The notes beneath the pieces are model-generated. The model was not told the DNA's origin. It was given only the letters and a program-made list of their open reading frames with translations, and did no database searches. The translations under genes and the position numbers were made by a program. From Oscillospiraceae bacterium (lineage in GTDB: Bacteria > Bacillota > Clostridia > Oscillospirales > CAG-272): DNA of 64,000 bases. Shown here in pieces: positions 34,786-42,849 of the stretch; positions within the stretch are counted from its first letter, which is position 1, and each line of letters begins with the position of its first letter. The stretch spans positions 86,204 through 150,203 of the forward strand of contig SVQK01000110.1 of NCBI GenBank assembly GCA_015065385.1, written 5' to 3'.

Positions 34786-35673
34786 TCACTCTGCCGCTTT
34801 GGCCGCTTCGATCTTGGCGATGAGCTTTCTCCCGATCCCCGCCATGAACCGGACGGCCTCGCCCACTGTGTCGCTGTCGAACCGTTCGAGGAAGGAGTCC
34901 GCCTCGAAGGTGAAATCGCCCTGATAGCCGATCTGACCGAGGGCCTTCGTGATGGCGTCCCAGTTCATCTTCATGCCGTAGTCGTAGGGAACGGTGTGGC
35001 AGTCGGCCCTGTAGTTGTTGTCGTGGACGTGGAGAGCGCCGAGCCTGCGGTTTCCGAGCGCGCGGATGGCGTCATCCGGTTCCTCTCCCACCAGTCCGCA
35101 GTGCCCGAGATCGAGGCAGACGGTGTAGGCGTCCGGGTTGTCCAGTCCGTCGTAGTAGTCGGCCAGATCCGCGCCGAAGGAGCAGACATTTGGAATGATG
35201 TAATTCCGCCGTCCGTCGAATCCCCACATATTCTCGAGGGCGATCCGGATGCCGTATTCCAGCGCGACGGGTTCGAGGGAGCGGTAGAATTCGAAGTTGA
35301 CCTTCTTCTGCTCCTCGCCCTGCTTCACATAGGCGATGGGATGCACGACGATGGCCTTCGCCCCGAGGACCCCGGCGATCCGGATGGACTGGATCACGCG
35401 GGCGGGCATTTTCTCGTTGTACGCGCTGTCGCCGTTCCGCCAGCACGGGAAAGGCGCGTGGGCCTGATTGAAACGCAGTCCGGCTGCCTCCGCCTTTTTG
35501 CGCAGCTCGAGCCCGTACGCCTCGGGATCGACGGTATTCAGGGGGCAGTCGTCCGCGGTCATACCAAACATGGAGTAATCGATGGCGTCGTAGCCTGCCT
35601 CGGCGAAGAGGGCGATCCCGCGGTCGGGTCCGAAGCGGTGGAACAGATTGTCGGTCTGAGTGGAGAGAACCAT
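34786..35673 (-). CDS. Sugar phosphate isomerase/epimerase-type TIM-barrel protein
   Basis: 295 residues from MVLSTQTDNLFHRFGPDRGI, ATG behind GAAAGGATG. The xylose-isomerase-like AP-endonuclease-2 barrel shows FNQAHAPFPCW, AKAIVVHPIAY, RIALENMWGF (metal Glu), YTVCLDLGHCGLVG (metal Asp/His) and LHVHDNNYRADCHTVP. The family includes inosose dehydratases, hexulose epimerases and keto-sugar isomerases; the substrate is not identifiable. Longer frames upstream cross the promoter at 35711-35739. It heads a likely operon with the small membrane protein and a solute-binding lipoprotein. Confidence 0.82.
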   Translation of the reverse strand: MVLSTQTDNLFHRFGPDRGIALFAEAGYDAIDYSMFGMTADDCPLNTVDPEAYGLELRKKAEAAGLRFNQAHAPFPCWRNGDSAYNEKMPARVIQSIRIAGVLGAKAIVVHPIAYVKQGEEQKKVNFEFYRSLEPVALEYGIRIALENMWGFDGRRNYIIPNVCSFGADLADYYDGLDNPDAYTVCLDLGHCGLVGEEPDDAIRALGNRRLGALHVHDNNYRADCHTVPYDYGMKMNWDAITKALGQIGYQGDFTFEADSFLERFDSDTVGEAVRFMAGIGRKLIAKIEAAKAAE

Positions 35674-35710
35674 GATTTCATCCTTTCGAACGGGGGAATG
35701 ATTTGATTTC

Positions 35711-35739
35711 ATTATACGGTTCCGGCGGCAGATTTGCAA
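35711..35739 (-). promoter_or_regulatory. Promoter of the TIM-barrel isomerase operon
   Basis: Minus strand TTGCAA (35739-35734), 17-base spacer, TATAAT (35716-35711). Confidence 0.75.
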
Positions 35740-35821
35740 GGGGTTTTTCGCAAATTCGGGCGGGATGCTCCGCAAAACTGCGCCGATGATCGGGTCTGCC
35801 CGAAAAAATACGAAAAAGCTC

Positions 35822-35850
35822 TTGCAATCCGGAGCGAAATCCTGTATAAT
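35822..35850 (+). promoter_or_regulatory. Promoter of the tRNA-Leu gene
   Basis: TTGCAA (35822-35827), 17-base spacer, TATAAT (35845-35850), ending ten bases before the tRNA. Confidence 0.8.
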
Positions 35851-35859
35851 AAGCAAGAC

Positions 35860-35941
35860 GCCGGTATGTTGGAATTGGCAGACGAGGCGGACTCAAAATC
35901 CGTTGCCGCAAGGCGTGCGGGTTCGACCCCCGCTACCGGCA
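35860..35941 (+). tRNA. tRNA-Leu (anticodon CAA)
   Basis: An 82-base cloverleaf: acceptor GCCGGTA pairs with TACCGGC, discriminator A. The anticodon stem GCGGA/TCCGT closes loop CTCAAAA, giving anticodon CAA for UUG codons. The long variable arm (GCCGCAAGGCG region) marks a class II tRNA, and the T arm contains GGGTTCGACCCC. CCA is not encoded, so CCA-adding enzyme is required. It stands alone with its own promoter and terminator. Confidence 0.95.
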
Positions 35942-35950
35942 GAAAAGGTT

Positions 35951-35981
35951 CCCGGGACTCAGTGTGAGCCCGGGCTTTTTT
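35951..35981 (+). terminator. Terminator of the tRNA-Leu gene
   Basis: CCCGGGACTC, loop, GAGCCCGGG then CTTTTTTG. Confidence 0.85.
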
Positions 35982-36008
35982 GCGCCTTCCCCGCCTTGTG
36001 CGAAACGC

Positions 36009-36037
36009 TTGCAATCGGCGCCCGGATGTGCTATACT
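36009..36037 (+). promoter_or_regulatory. Promoter of the SGNH hydrolase gene
   Basis: TTGCAA (36009-36014), 17-base spacer, TATACT (36032-36037). Confidence 0.75.
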
Positions 36038-36070
36038 GTTCCCGCATCACATGTATGAGGAGGCACCTTC

Positions 36071-36691
36071 ATGAAAATCCTGTTTCAGGGCGACAGCATC
36101 ACCGACGCCGGAAGAAAGTACGAAGACTGTCACGATCTCGGCCGCGGGTATCCGAAATACGCCGCCGAGCTCATGAAAAACCGCCATCCCGGCACCGAGT
36201 TTGAGTTCATCGACCTCGGAATCAGCGGGAACCGAACGGAAAACCTCATGGACCGCTGGCAAAAGGACTGTATCGATCTCCAGCCGGATCTCGTCTCCAT
36301 TCTGATCGGCATCAACGACACATGGCACCGCGCCGCCGACCGCAGCTGGCTGCCGGATGAAGTCTTCGAGGAGCGTTACCGGTACCTCCTCACGGAAATC
36401 AAGGAGAAGACGCGCGCGAAGATCCTCATCATCGAGCAGTTTCTTCTTCCCGTGCCGGACAAGGAGTTCTTCCGCGTCGATCTCGACCCGAAGATCCAAA
36501 TCACCCGGAAACTGGCCCGCGCATACGCCGACGCCTTTCTGCCGATGGACGGCCTGTTTGCCTCCCGCTGCATCGGGGAAGCTCCGGAAGCATGGGCGGC
36601 GGACGGCGTTCATCCCACGGAGGCCGGAGCACGCTTCATCGCGGATGTCTACGCCGACGCCTTCGACATGCTCTTTGGCGCGATGAAATAA
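36071..36691 (+). CDS. SGNH/GDSL-family hydrolase
   Basis: 206 residues, ATG behind GAGGAGG. The four SGNH blocks are visible: GDSIT with the nucleophile Ser near residue 9, the Gly of ISGNRTE, IGINDTW with the oxyanion Asn, and DGVHPTEAG with the Asp/His pair. No signal peptide, so cytoplasmic. Relatives are esterases that remove acetyl or other acyl groups from sugars, which would suit acetylated plant oligosaccharides, but the substrate is not established. Monocistronic between its promoter and a bidirectional terminator. Confidence 0.9.
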   Translation: MKILFQGDSITDAGRKYEDCHDLGRGYPKYAAELMKNRHPGTEFEFIDLGISGNRTENLMDRWQKDCIDLQPDLVSILIGINDTWHRAADRSWLPDEVFEERYRYLLTEIKEKTRAKILIIEQFLLPVPDKEFFRVDLDPKIQITRKLARAYADAFLPMDGLFASRCIGEAPEAWAADGVHPTEAGARFIADVYADAFDMLFGAMK

Positions 36692-36703
36692 CCGGCAAAC
36701 AAA

Positions 36704-36755
36704 TAAAAACGGGGGAGCCGCACATTTTCGTACAGCTCCCTCTTTCTTTTTCTGT
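36704..36755. terminator. Bidirectional terminator between SGNH and SLH-G5-3D genes
   Basis: GGGGGAGC (36711-36718) pairs with GCTCCCTC (36735-36742). Downstream on the plus strand is TTTCTTTTT. On the minus strand the stem is followed by GTTTTTATTTG. Confidence 0.75.
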
Positions 36756-36769
36756 CCTTACGGAGGCCG

Positions 36770-38200
36770 TCAGTCGAGGAAGTAGACCACCATATCTTTG
36801 ACGACGCCCTCGATGCTCATGAGCGGCGCGTTCGGGTCGTCGTCCGGCATCCAGATATCGACCTGCCACGGGTCGAGATGCCCGGTATCCTCCGACACCC
36901 GGTATCCGAAGTCGTAGCGGTCGTTTTTGATGTACATGCGGGTCCCGAGGGGAATGTAGTCGAAATTTGTCGCCACGGTGTGCGTGCTGACGTAGTTGCC
37001 GGAATAGGTGTTGCCGTAGATGTTGTAGTACGTCGCCTTACAGATTTTGCGCCACGAATAGGAATAGGTCACCCCGTCCCCTCCGACGAGCGTTCCGCCG
37101 ACGCCGACCTCCACCTTTTCCGGAACCATCGGCGTGACGACCTCCTCCCAGTCCAGACGCCGGTCGATTTCCACGCCGTTTCTGTAGGTGACGGAATAGT
37201 GCAGGATGCTCTCGCCGTCCGCTCCCTCCTGAACGACGCTGACGTCGCCGCGCGGGATGGTGTCCACGCCGGTCTCCTCGTAGGTGCGCGGAACGACCTG
37301 ACGGATATTCTCGTAGTCTGTGACCACGCGGTCCACGGTGATCGTCATGTCCTCATCGAGCCAGTCGTTCCAGAGATCGACCGAAGGGATCTCGTCGGAC
37401 TCCAGCGTGATCCCGTTGTCAAGAAGGATCATGCCGAGCGTCGTCGCTTCGGTGTAGACCGTCAGGTCTTCCCGGTCCCAGAAATCCACGACGATCCAGT
37501 ACTTCTGCACGCCGGAATCCCAATCCCATCCGCCGTCGGAGGATTCCGTGTCCCAGTCCCACGCCGTCGAAAAACGGAGCCGGGAGGAGGAGTCGATGAT
37601 CCGGGTGAGGATCGCCGCGACCTCGCTGCGCTTGATATAGTCATAGGGGTTGCAGGTGTGCCATTCGTCGATGCCCTGCACGATCCCGGCCCGGTAGAGC
37701 GCGTAGATTTCCTCCGCGTCCGGATCGTAGACGGAAACGTCCGGGATCGAGTTGTCCGGAATATCGTTGATCTCGGTCAGCGCGTTCTCCGGCAGCGCGT
37801 TCGCAAACAGGGCGAGATACCTGCCGCGCGTCGCGTATCCGTTCCAGTAGTATTCCTCCGTGAGGATGCCGGTCTCCCACGCGTAATCGACGTAGGTCCG
37901 ATACCAAGGCGAGCCGTTTGTCAGCGTGACCGTCCCCGTCCACCAGAGCTGATTCAGGCAGGACGCGAGCTTTACGGCCTCGGCGTAGGTGAGGTAATCG
38001 TCCGGGCAGAAGGTCGTCGCCGTCTTCCCGTTCACCAGTCCCGACTGCACCGCCGTCATGACGTCCCAGTAATACCACGCGGATTCGGAAATGTCGGTGA
38101 ACGGATTGTAGGAATACGCCGCGGCGGCAGGTCCGATCCCCGCGAAAATCAGTACGGCAAGCGCGAAAACGAGCAGCCGCAGACTCCATCTACAGTTCAT
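36770..38200 (-). CDS. Cell-wall protein with SLH repeats, G5 domain and 3D domain
   Basis: 476 residues. The signal peptide (LLVFALAVLIFAGIGPAAAA) leads to three SLH-type repeats (NPFTDISESAWYYWDVMTAV, ...PWYRTYVDYAWETGIL, ...YDPDAEEIYALYRAGIVQGI). A G5-like domain follows (QEGADGESILHYSVTYRNG...VVTPMVPEKVEV). The C-terminus is a 3D domain: IPLGTRMYIKND...YRVSEDTGHLDPWQVDIWM. The 3D domain is a double-psi-barrel found in YabE/Rpf-type wall-remodelling proteins; the Asp residues it is named for are present. Together these suggest a wall-anchored peptidoglycan or glycan enzyme. The 5' leader carries a strong hairpin (38226-38264). Confidence 0.82.
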   Translation of the reverse strand: MNCRWSLRLLVFALAVLIFAGIGPAAAAYSYNPFTDISESAWYYWDVMTAVQSGLVNGKTATTFCPDDYLTYAEAVKLASCLNQLWWTGTVTLTNGSPWYRTYVDYAWETGILTEEYYWNGYATRGRYLALFANALPENALTEINDIPDNSIPDVSVYDPDAEEIYALYRAGIVQGIDEWHTCNPYDYIKRSEVAAILTRIIDSSSRLRFSTAWDWDTESSDGGWDWDSGVQKYWIVVDFWDREDLTVYTEATTLGMILLDNGITLESDEIPSVDLWNDWLDEDMTITVDRVVTDYENIRQVVPRTYEETGVDTIPRGDVSVVQEGADGESILHYSVTYRNGVEIDRRLDWEEVVTPMVPEKVEVGVGGTLVGGDGVTYSYSWRKICKATYYNIYGNTYSGNYVSTHTVATNFDYIPLGTRMYIKNDRYDFGYRVSEDTGHLDPWQVDIWMPDDDPNAPLMSIEGVVKDMVVYFLD

Positions 38201-38225
38201 AAAAATCCTCTTGTATGCTTTATCC

Positions 38226-38264
38226 GGTCCGGCTCACGCTCCCGTGAACGGGGATTGCCGGACC
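38226..38264 (-). promoter_or_regulatory. Structured 5' leader hairpin of the SLH-G5-3D gene
   Basis: GGTCCGGC pairs with GCCGGACC, stacked on an inner TCACG/CGTGA stem with a four-base loop and a nine-base bulge on one side. It begins about four bases after the predicted transcription start and ends 25 bases before the start codon. On the plus strand it is followed by CTTTCTTTTT, so it could also terminate antisense transcription. No known riboswitch matched. Confidence 0.5.
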
Positions 38265-38274
38265 CTTTCTTTTT

Positions 38275-38304
38275 ATCATAGCACAAAAAGAGGTTTTTTG
38301 TCAA
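38275..38304 (-). promoter_or_regulatory. Promoter of the SLH-G5-3D gene
   Basis: Minus strand TTGACA (38304-38299), 18-base spacer, TATGAT (38280-38275). Confidence 0.75.
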
Positions 38305-38354
38305 GTCCCCGGAACAGAGGCCGCGCGGGGGCGGTTTTCACCCTCCGAACCGGC

Positions 38355-38383
38355 TTGACAGAAGAATCGCAATCCTGTATAAT
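38355..38383 (+). promoter_or_regulatory. Consensus promoter of the small lipoprotein gene
   Basis: TTGACA (38355-38360), 17-base spacer, TATAAT (38378-38383). Confidence 0.8.
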
Positions 38384-38418
38384 CAACCGTGAACAAACCG
38401 CAAAGGAGGCGCGCCTCT

Positions 38419-38916
38419 ATGAAACCATCCCTTCTCATCCTCGCATCCCTTCTGATCGGAGCCGCCGCGTTCCTTCTCGCCGGATGCCGGAAAAACGCTC
38501 CGGACGTCGGCGTGAACCCGGAGACTCCCACCGTCGGCGGGGCCGAAAGCGCGGACGAAATCCTCTTCGTGAACGAGGTCGAAAAAACAGACGTCTGGAT
38601 CCTGCCCGACACGGAGGAAAACCGGGATCTTCCCTACTCGACTCCGACCGTCAATGATCTTGAGGAAAACGGAGAGATCCGGCTGTCGCTTTCCTCGCTC
38701 GGAGGCCCCGGGACATACGTCGTCCACATGTTCTCGGAAGACGGCATGTATTACGGCGCGGCAGGAGTCCCGATCGAAGGCGGCTATACCCTCCGCTTCC
38801 GGAGGCAGGATTGGAGCTGGACGCTGGAAGTATCCGACGGGCTCGGTAATCCGGTGGGATCCTATGAGGTCTTCGGCGCGATGTGGGCCGGGGACGGAGG
38901 GGACGACCTCGAATGA
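38419..38916 (+). CDS. Small lipoprotein of unknown function
   Basis: 165 residues from MKPSLLILASLLIGAAAF, ATG behind AAAGGAGG. Lipobox LLAGC gives a mature lipid-anchored protein of about 140 residues. The mature part is beta-rich (YVVHMFSEDGMYYGAAGVPI, GYTLRFRRQDWSWTLEVSDG) and acidic. No family recognised. It is transcribed towards, and ends 18 bases from, the remnant of a solute-binding-protein gene. Confidence 0.72.
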   Translation: MKPSLLILASLLIGAAAFLLAGCRKNAPDVGVNPETPTVGGAESADEILFVNEVEKTDVWILPDTEENRDLPYSTPTVNDLEENGEIRLSLSSLGGPGTYVVHMFSEDGMYYGAAGVPIEGGYTLRFRRQDWSWTLEVSDGLGNPVGSYEVFGAMWAGDGGDDLE

Positions 38917-38934
38917 GACAGAGCGGGAAACGGT

Positions 38935-39225
38935 TCACCGGTTCTCTGCCAGCCAGATCGACGCGCGGGATTGGATCTTTTTCGCGCACTCCTCCGGTGA
39001 TGCCATTCCCGCGCTTATGGCGGACAGCTCACCCGTTTCGATCTCCGAAACGTCCTCGCTGATCCCAGAAAGATGAGGTGCGACGACGCTGTCAAAGAAG
39101 GTTCTCATCTTTTCCGCCGCTTCATCGTCGAAGGTGCGGCAGATTCCAGGCTTGTCCGGGTACGGATTTGCCACCTCAATGGGATCGTCCTCCGTATCAA
39201 GCAGCGCCAGCGCGATTTTGCGTTG
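38935..39225 (-). pseudogene. C-terminal remnant of a family-1 solute-binding-protein gene
   Basis: The frame reads KIALALLDTEDDPIEVANPY, then PDKPGICRTFDDEAAEKM and ends ECAKKIQSRASIWLAENR. That ending is the C-terminal helix of solute-binding proteins and closely matches the end of the 786-residue lipoprotein at 42850 (DCAKKIQSRASIWMAEHN). DNA at 38957-38994 matches 42872-42909 at 36 of 38 bases. A stop codon closes the frame just upstream and no N-terminal two-thirds, signal peptide or ribosome site exists. The neighbouring sequence turns A+T-rich at once, so the 5' part was lost or replaced. Confidence 0.72.
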
Positions 39226-39268
39226 TCCTCAGCACAAAGACGGATCCGGCAGAGAAGAAAAATGTGAT

Positions 39269-40387
39269 TTATGGGACGATCAACCCCGAAAACTTCATTC
39301 CCTGTATACCGGGAAGAGTGAAGGCGTGCTTTTCATTCCAGTTAAGATCATAGATATAGACAAAACGACCGTCCGAACAGACAAAACTGTCTCTCCGGAA
39401 ATCATAAACCCGCAGGTCGTGAGAAACAACGAATTCATCAAGTATTTCAAGATCACTATTAATATAAAGAATCTGTTTGACTGCATCAGAAGCGGAACGG
39501 CTGCAATCAAGCAAAACAAGGCGGTCTTTGTGTGAAACTATATCGACGTTGTTGCTCACATAAGGCAAACTGATGTGTTTGTCGAGAGAACAATCCTTAA
39601 CGTTGTATCTGTATATACATGTTCTTGTGCCTTCACGAAACACAGAAAAATAGATATCACCGTCGCTGAAAATCATCCCATTACTAAACAAATAACCGTT
39701 TAATGTTGCCAATACCTTAAATTCATTGTTTGTCACGCTGGAAATACAAAGAGTTCGTTCAACAGAATTCACAATATAACCAATATAGTATTGTGTCTCG
39801 TCAACACAAACCATATCCAGAGGCCAAAAGTGTTCAGTATCGGATATGTATTTCGCATACCCTTCCAGAGCATTGAAAGGGTAGTAATCCTGTTTCACGC
39901 CATTCAGGTTTGAAGAATATACACAACCCCACTCGGGTTCTCCGGAATAATAAGAATATACTATACCATTACGGTCATCGATTGTAAATGTGTATGTGAA
40001 ATTATTCTCCATCCCGGTATGAATTGATGTATATGTACATTGTACCGGGTCAATTTTCAATATGCAATTATCAATTGAATTGTCAAAAGCGGCGTCAGAA
40101 GCAAAATAGTACATACCATTGATTTTCATATAGGGTTTACCGGTTGATGAGCACAATCCGCAAGCTCTGACATTTGGTATAGAATCTTCAAAAAGATAAA
40201 TGCCATCCTCCGAATAATACTGTACAACGGCATCTCGATCGTGGTATGAATACATAACCCCAAACATGTAGTCATTTTTCTCTGTTTTCACAGCTCTGCG
40301 GTGAGCAATAATACAAAATACTATTGCCGTAATAGCGATTGGCACCAGCAGCAAAGAAATAAAGCCTGTTTTTGTTTCTCTTTTCAT
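39269..40387 (-). CDS. A+T-rich membrane-anchored protein, probably acquired
   Basis: 372 residues. One N-terminal transmembrane anchor (ISLLLVPIAITAIVFCIIAH) is followed by a beta-rich extracytoplasmic domain with blade-like repeats (YFASDAAFDNSIDNCILKID, IYFSVFREGTRTCIYRYNV, FVCSDGRFVYIYDLN). No family recognised; a propeller is likely. Base composition differs sharply from the neighbours: the 60-base rows starting at 39661 and 40021 contain 21 and 17 G+C, while the rest of the window is mostly above 55 percent by eye. It uses A/T-ending codons. Remnants of a solute-binding-protein gene lie on both sides, carrying a 27/31 direct repeat. Confidence 0.68.
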   Translation of the reverse strand: MKRETKTGFISLLLVPIAITAIVFCIIAHRRAVKTEKNDYMFGVMYSYHDRDAVVQYYSEDGIYLFEDSIPNVRACGLCSSTGKPYMKINGMYYFASDAAFDNSIDNCILKIDPVQCTYTSIHTGMENNFTYTFTIDDRNGIVYSYYSGEPEWGCVYSSNLNGVKQDYYPFNALEGYAKYISDTEHFWPLDMVCVDETQYYIGYIVNSVERTLCISSVTNNEFKVLATLNGYLFSNGMIFSDGDIYFSVFREGTRTCIYRYNVKDCSLDKHISLPYVSNNVDIVSHKDRLVLLDCSRSASDAVKQILYINSDLEILDEFVVSHDLRVYDFRRDSFVCSDGRFVYIYDLNWNEKHAFTLPGIQGMKFSGLIVP

Positions 40388-40520
40388 ATTCTCCCGCCTT
40401 AATCACTCGTATAAACAGAAACTCCCAAGACATGTTATGCTCTCGTTCGTTCAGTTCCGCACCGAAGAGCTCGAAGGACGAAATAACGGGTTCGTGCAAG
40501 GACAGCGATGCCCGCTCGAG

Positions 40521-40551
40521 TCCGAAACCGCCTCGCTGATTCCGGAAAGAT
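40521..40551 (-). repeat. Second fragment of the solute-binding-protein gene (imperfect direct repeat of 39044-39074)
   Basis: TCCGAAAC..CCTCGCTGAT.CC.GAAAGAT is shared with 39044-39074 at 27 of 31 bases. Read on the minus strand it encodes ADLSGISEAVSDS, against APHLSGISEDVSEIE in the first remnant. The gap 40388-40586 holds this fragment and nothing else recognised. Confidence 0.6.
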
Positions 40552-40586
40552 CGGCGCGATTCGTCCGTATCATATGCTCGGGTCGT

Positions 40587-41246
40587 TCAGGCGACGCTGC
40601 CGTCCACGATTTTGATGATCTTTGTGCAATAGCCTGCCACCTGCGGGTCATGCGTGACAATGAGAACGGTTTTCCCCGCCCGGTTCAGATTTGCGAAAAT
40701 TTCCATCACATCCCCGGACGCCGCGCTGTCGAGGTTCCCGGTTGGCTCGTCCGCGAAAATCACATCCGGATCGTTGATGAGCGCGCGGGCAATCGCGACC
40801 CGCTGCTGCTCGCCTCCGGACAGCTCGCTTGGAAAGTGATCGAGCCTCCCCGATATCCCGAAGGGATCCGTGATCGCGCGGATCGTCTCCTCCGTCGGCT
40901 TGACGTCGTTCAGAAGAGCGGGGACGGCGATATTCTCCCGCGCCGTCAGCATGGGGAGCAGATTGAAGTGCTGGAAGACATAACTGATGTGATCCCGGCG
41001 GAAGGCGGCAAACTCCGTCTCCTTCATCGCGTAGAGATCCCGCCCGTCGAAGAGGACCTGCCCTTTGGTCGGTCTCATCAGCCCCGCCATGATCTGGAGC
41101 AGCGTACTCTTCCCCGCTCCGGACGGGCCGACGATGGCTGTCATCTCCCCCGTCTCAATTTTCAGGTTCAGATCGCGGATCGCCTGAACAGTGCGCGGTC
41201 CGCTGACAAATTCCTTGCGAATATGGCTGAGTTCCAAAATCGGCAT
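40587..41246 (-). CDS. ABC transporter ATPase, LolD/MacB type
   Basis: 219 residues from [23 protein letters not shown] behind ACAGGAGG. Complete nucleotide-binding domain: Walker [11 protein letters not shown]-loop [10 protein letters not shown], signature [15 protein letters not shown], Walker [13 protein letters not shown] and H-loop VTHD. The [13 protein letters not shown] and THD spacing mark the LolD/FtsE/MacB-like class that pairs with FtsX-type permeases. It starts one base after the stop of such a permease gene, so they form one unit for lipoprotein, peptide or antimicrobial export or wall signalling. Confidence 0.92.
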   Translation of the reverse strand: MPILELSHIRKEFVSGPRTVQAIRDLNLKIETGEMTAIVGPSGAGKSTLLQIMAGLMRPTKGQVLFDGRDLYAMKETEFAAFRRDHISYVFQHFNLLPMLTARENIAVPALLNDVKPTEETIRAITDPFGISGRLDHFPSELSGGEQQRVAIARALINDPDVIFADEPTGNLDSAASGDVMEIFANLNRAGKTVLIVTHDPQVAGYCTKIIKIVDGSVA

Positions 41247-41247
41247 G

Positions 41248-42741
41248 TCAATCCTCCTGTCTGAGAAGCGCCGGATCGTTCCGGCAGTTTTTTCCATACG
41301 ACGTCTTTGCGCTGATCCACGCGACGAGGGCGAAAACGCCGACGAGCAGGAAATGCGCGAGGATGAACCAGAAATTGACGGAAAACGCGTATCCCGCGAG
41401 GCGGAAAATCAGGATCGTAATCGCGTACCCGACCGCCAGTCCTGCCGTCAGGCTGACGATCTGATTCCGAACGGTCAGGCGGCGGAAGCAGGCGAAGACG
41501 TCTTTTTCCTCCGCTCCGAGCGCGTACAGGATCCCGACGGGCTCCGCGCAGGCTTCGGCATGGCGTTTGGTGAAGATCCGGATGACGGCCAGACTGAACA
41601 GGAAAACGAAGAAGCCGAGCATGAAGAAGACGCTGTTGTTCGCAATCGACTGGACGATCACGATCCGGTTCACCCCGTCGAAGCGGACGCTCTCGGCGAC
41701 GAGATAATTGATGGCGTTCATGGCAAACACCGCGACGGCGACGGAATAACTCACAAGCACGTTTTGAACCCGCCCGAGCCCCGACCCGCGCTTGCGCAGG
41801 ACCGCCGAAAAGAACGTCACGAACCGCCCGTCCGCTCTCTGATAGTACGCCCTGTTCTTTTCCGGGAAAGCGGATTCCGTCTCCATGCAGGTATAGGAGG
41901 CGTCTATTTTGCGGATCCGCCGCATCATGACGAGAAACGTGATGAAAACGGACAACCAGCTCAACGCCAGCGGCAGAAGCAGCGAAAGAAGGTCGATGTG
42001 AAAAACGGGATACTCCGTCGTGGATTGGGTGGGCTCGATCCCCCTCGCGCCGGAGAACAGCAGATACGCAAGTCCCGCGCCGAGCAGAAACCCGACGACA
42101 AGCGAGATGCCGTACAGGATGACACATTCCGAGAAAAACAGACGGCGCAGCTGCTTCCGGCTGATCCCGAGCCCGATCAGCGTGCGGATATCCGGCGTCC
42201 GCTCCACGATGTAATCGCGGTAGATCATGACCATCGTGGCCAGTCCCGGAACGGCCAGCACAGCCTGAAAAAACCATATCACATGATGGATCTGATCGAT
42301 ATGATCGATGTAATCGACGATTCCCTCCAGACCGGTCTTCCCGACGTAGGTGTATATGCTCGGATAGTCTTCGATCGGTCCGCGGTAAGCCGCTTTGATT
42401 TTCTCAATATGGATCTGCTCCACTTCCTCCCAGACAGCGTCGGCGTCCGCAGAATCGGCGAGATGGAATTCGATATTGCCGTCCCTGTATTCCACCCGGA
42501 CGCCGTCCACGCCGCGGAAGTACGCCGCCTGTTCCTCGGAAGCGTTGATGATGCGGAAATCGCAGGTCCAGTCCCTTGTGAGATACGGAACTTCCACCGC
42601 GTGAGTGTAGTAGAGCGTTGAGGACGCGTAAATATTCATGAAGGTGAACATCATCATCGAGAGCGTGAAAATGCACAGGATATTGAAGCAGCTTTTCCGG
42701 TATTTCGGAAAGCACCGCTTGAACATCAGGTGATAGAACAT
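41248..42741 (-). CDS. FtsX-like ABC permease
   Basis: 497 residues. The N-terminus FKRCFPKYRKSCFNILCIF is a basic amphipathic start before the first membrane helix. An extracellular domain follows, then two sets of helices. DIRTLIGLGISRKQLRRLFF and VGILYALGAEEKDVFACFRR are the two copies of the FtsX coupling-helix pattern (R-x-x-GxS/A). Partner ATPase is encoded immediately downstream. The gene starts about 110 bases after the stop of the 786-residue solute-binding lipoprotein on the same strand. The exported substrate is not apparent. Confidence 0.88.
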   Translation of the reverse strand: MFYHLMFKRCFPKYRKSCFNILCIFTLSMMMFTFMNIYASSTLYYTHAVEVPYLTRDWTCDFRIINASEEQAAYFRGVDGVRVEYRDGNIEFHLADSADADAVWEEVEQIHIEKIKAAYRGPIEDYPSIYTYVGKTGLEGIVDYIDHIDQIHHVIWFFQAVLAVPGLATMVMIYRDYIVERTPDIRTLIGLGISRKQLRRLFFSECVILYGISLVVGFLLGAGLAYLLFSGARGIEPTQSTTEYPVFHIDLLSLLLPLALSWLSVFITFLVMMRRIRKIDASYTCMETESAFPEKNRAYYQRADGRFVTFFSAVLRKRGSGLGRVQNVLVSYSVAVAVFAMNAINYLVAESVRFDGVNRIVIVQSIANNSVFFMLGFFVFLFSLAVIRIFTKRHAEACAEPVGILYALGAEEKDVFACFRRLTVRNQIVSLTAGLAVGYAITILIFRLAGYAFSVNFWFILAHFLLVGVFALVAWISAKTSYGKNCRNDPALLRQED

Positions 42742-42849
42742 GCAAAACCTCTTTCATTTTCGGTTGAACCGGCATAAGCAAAGCGGCGGCAGAAGGCGGC
42801 AGAATGAAGATCCCCGGCCATGTGACCGCCGGCCGAAGGTGTATTTCCC

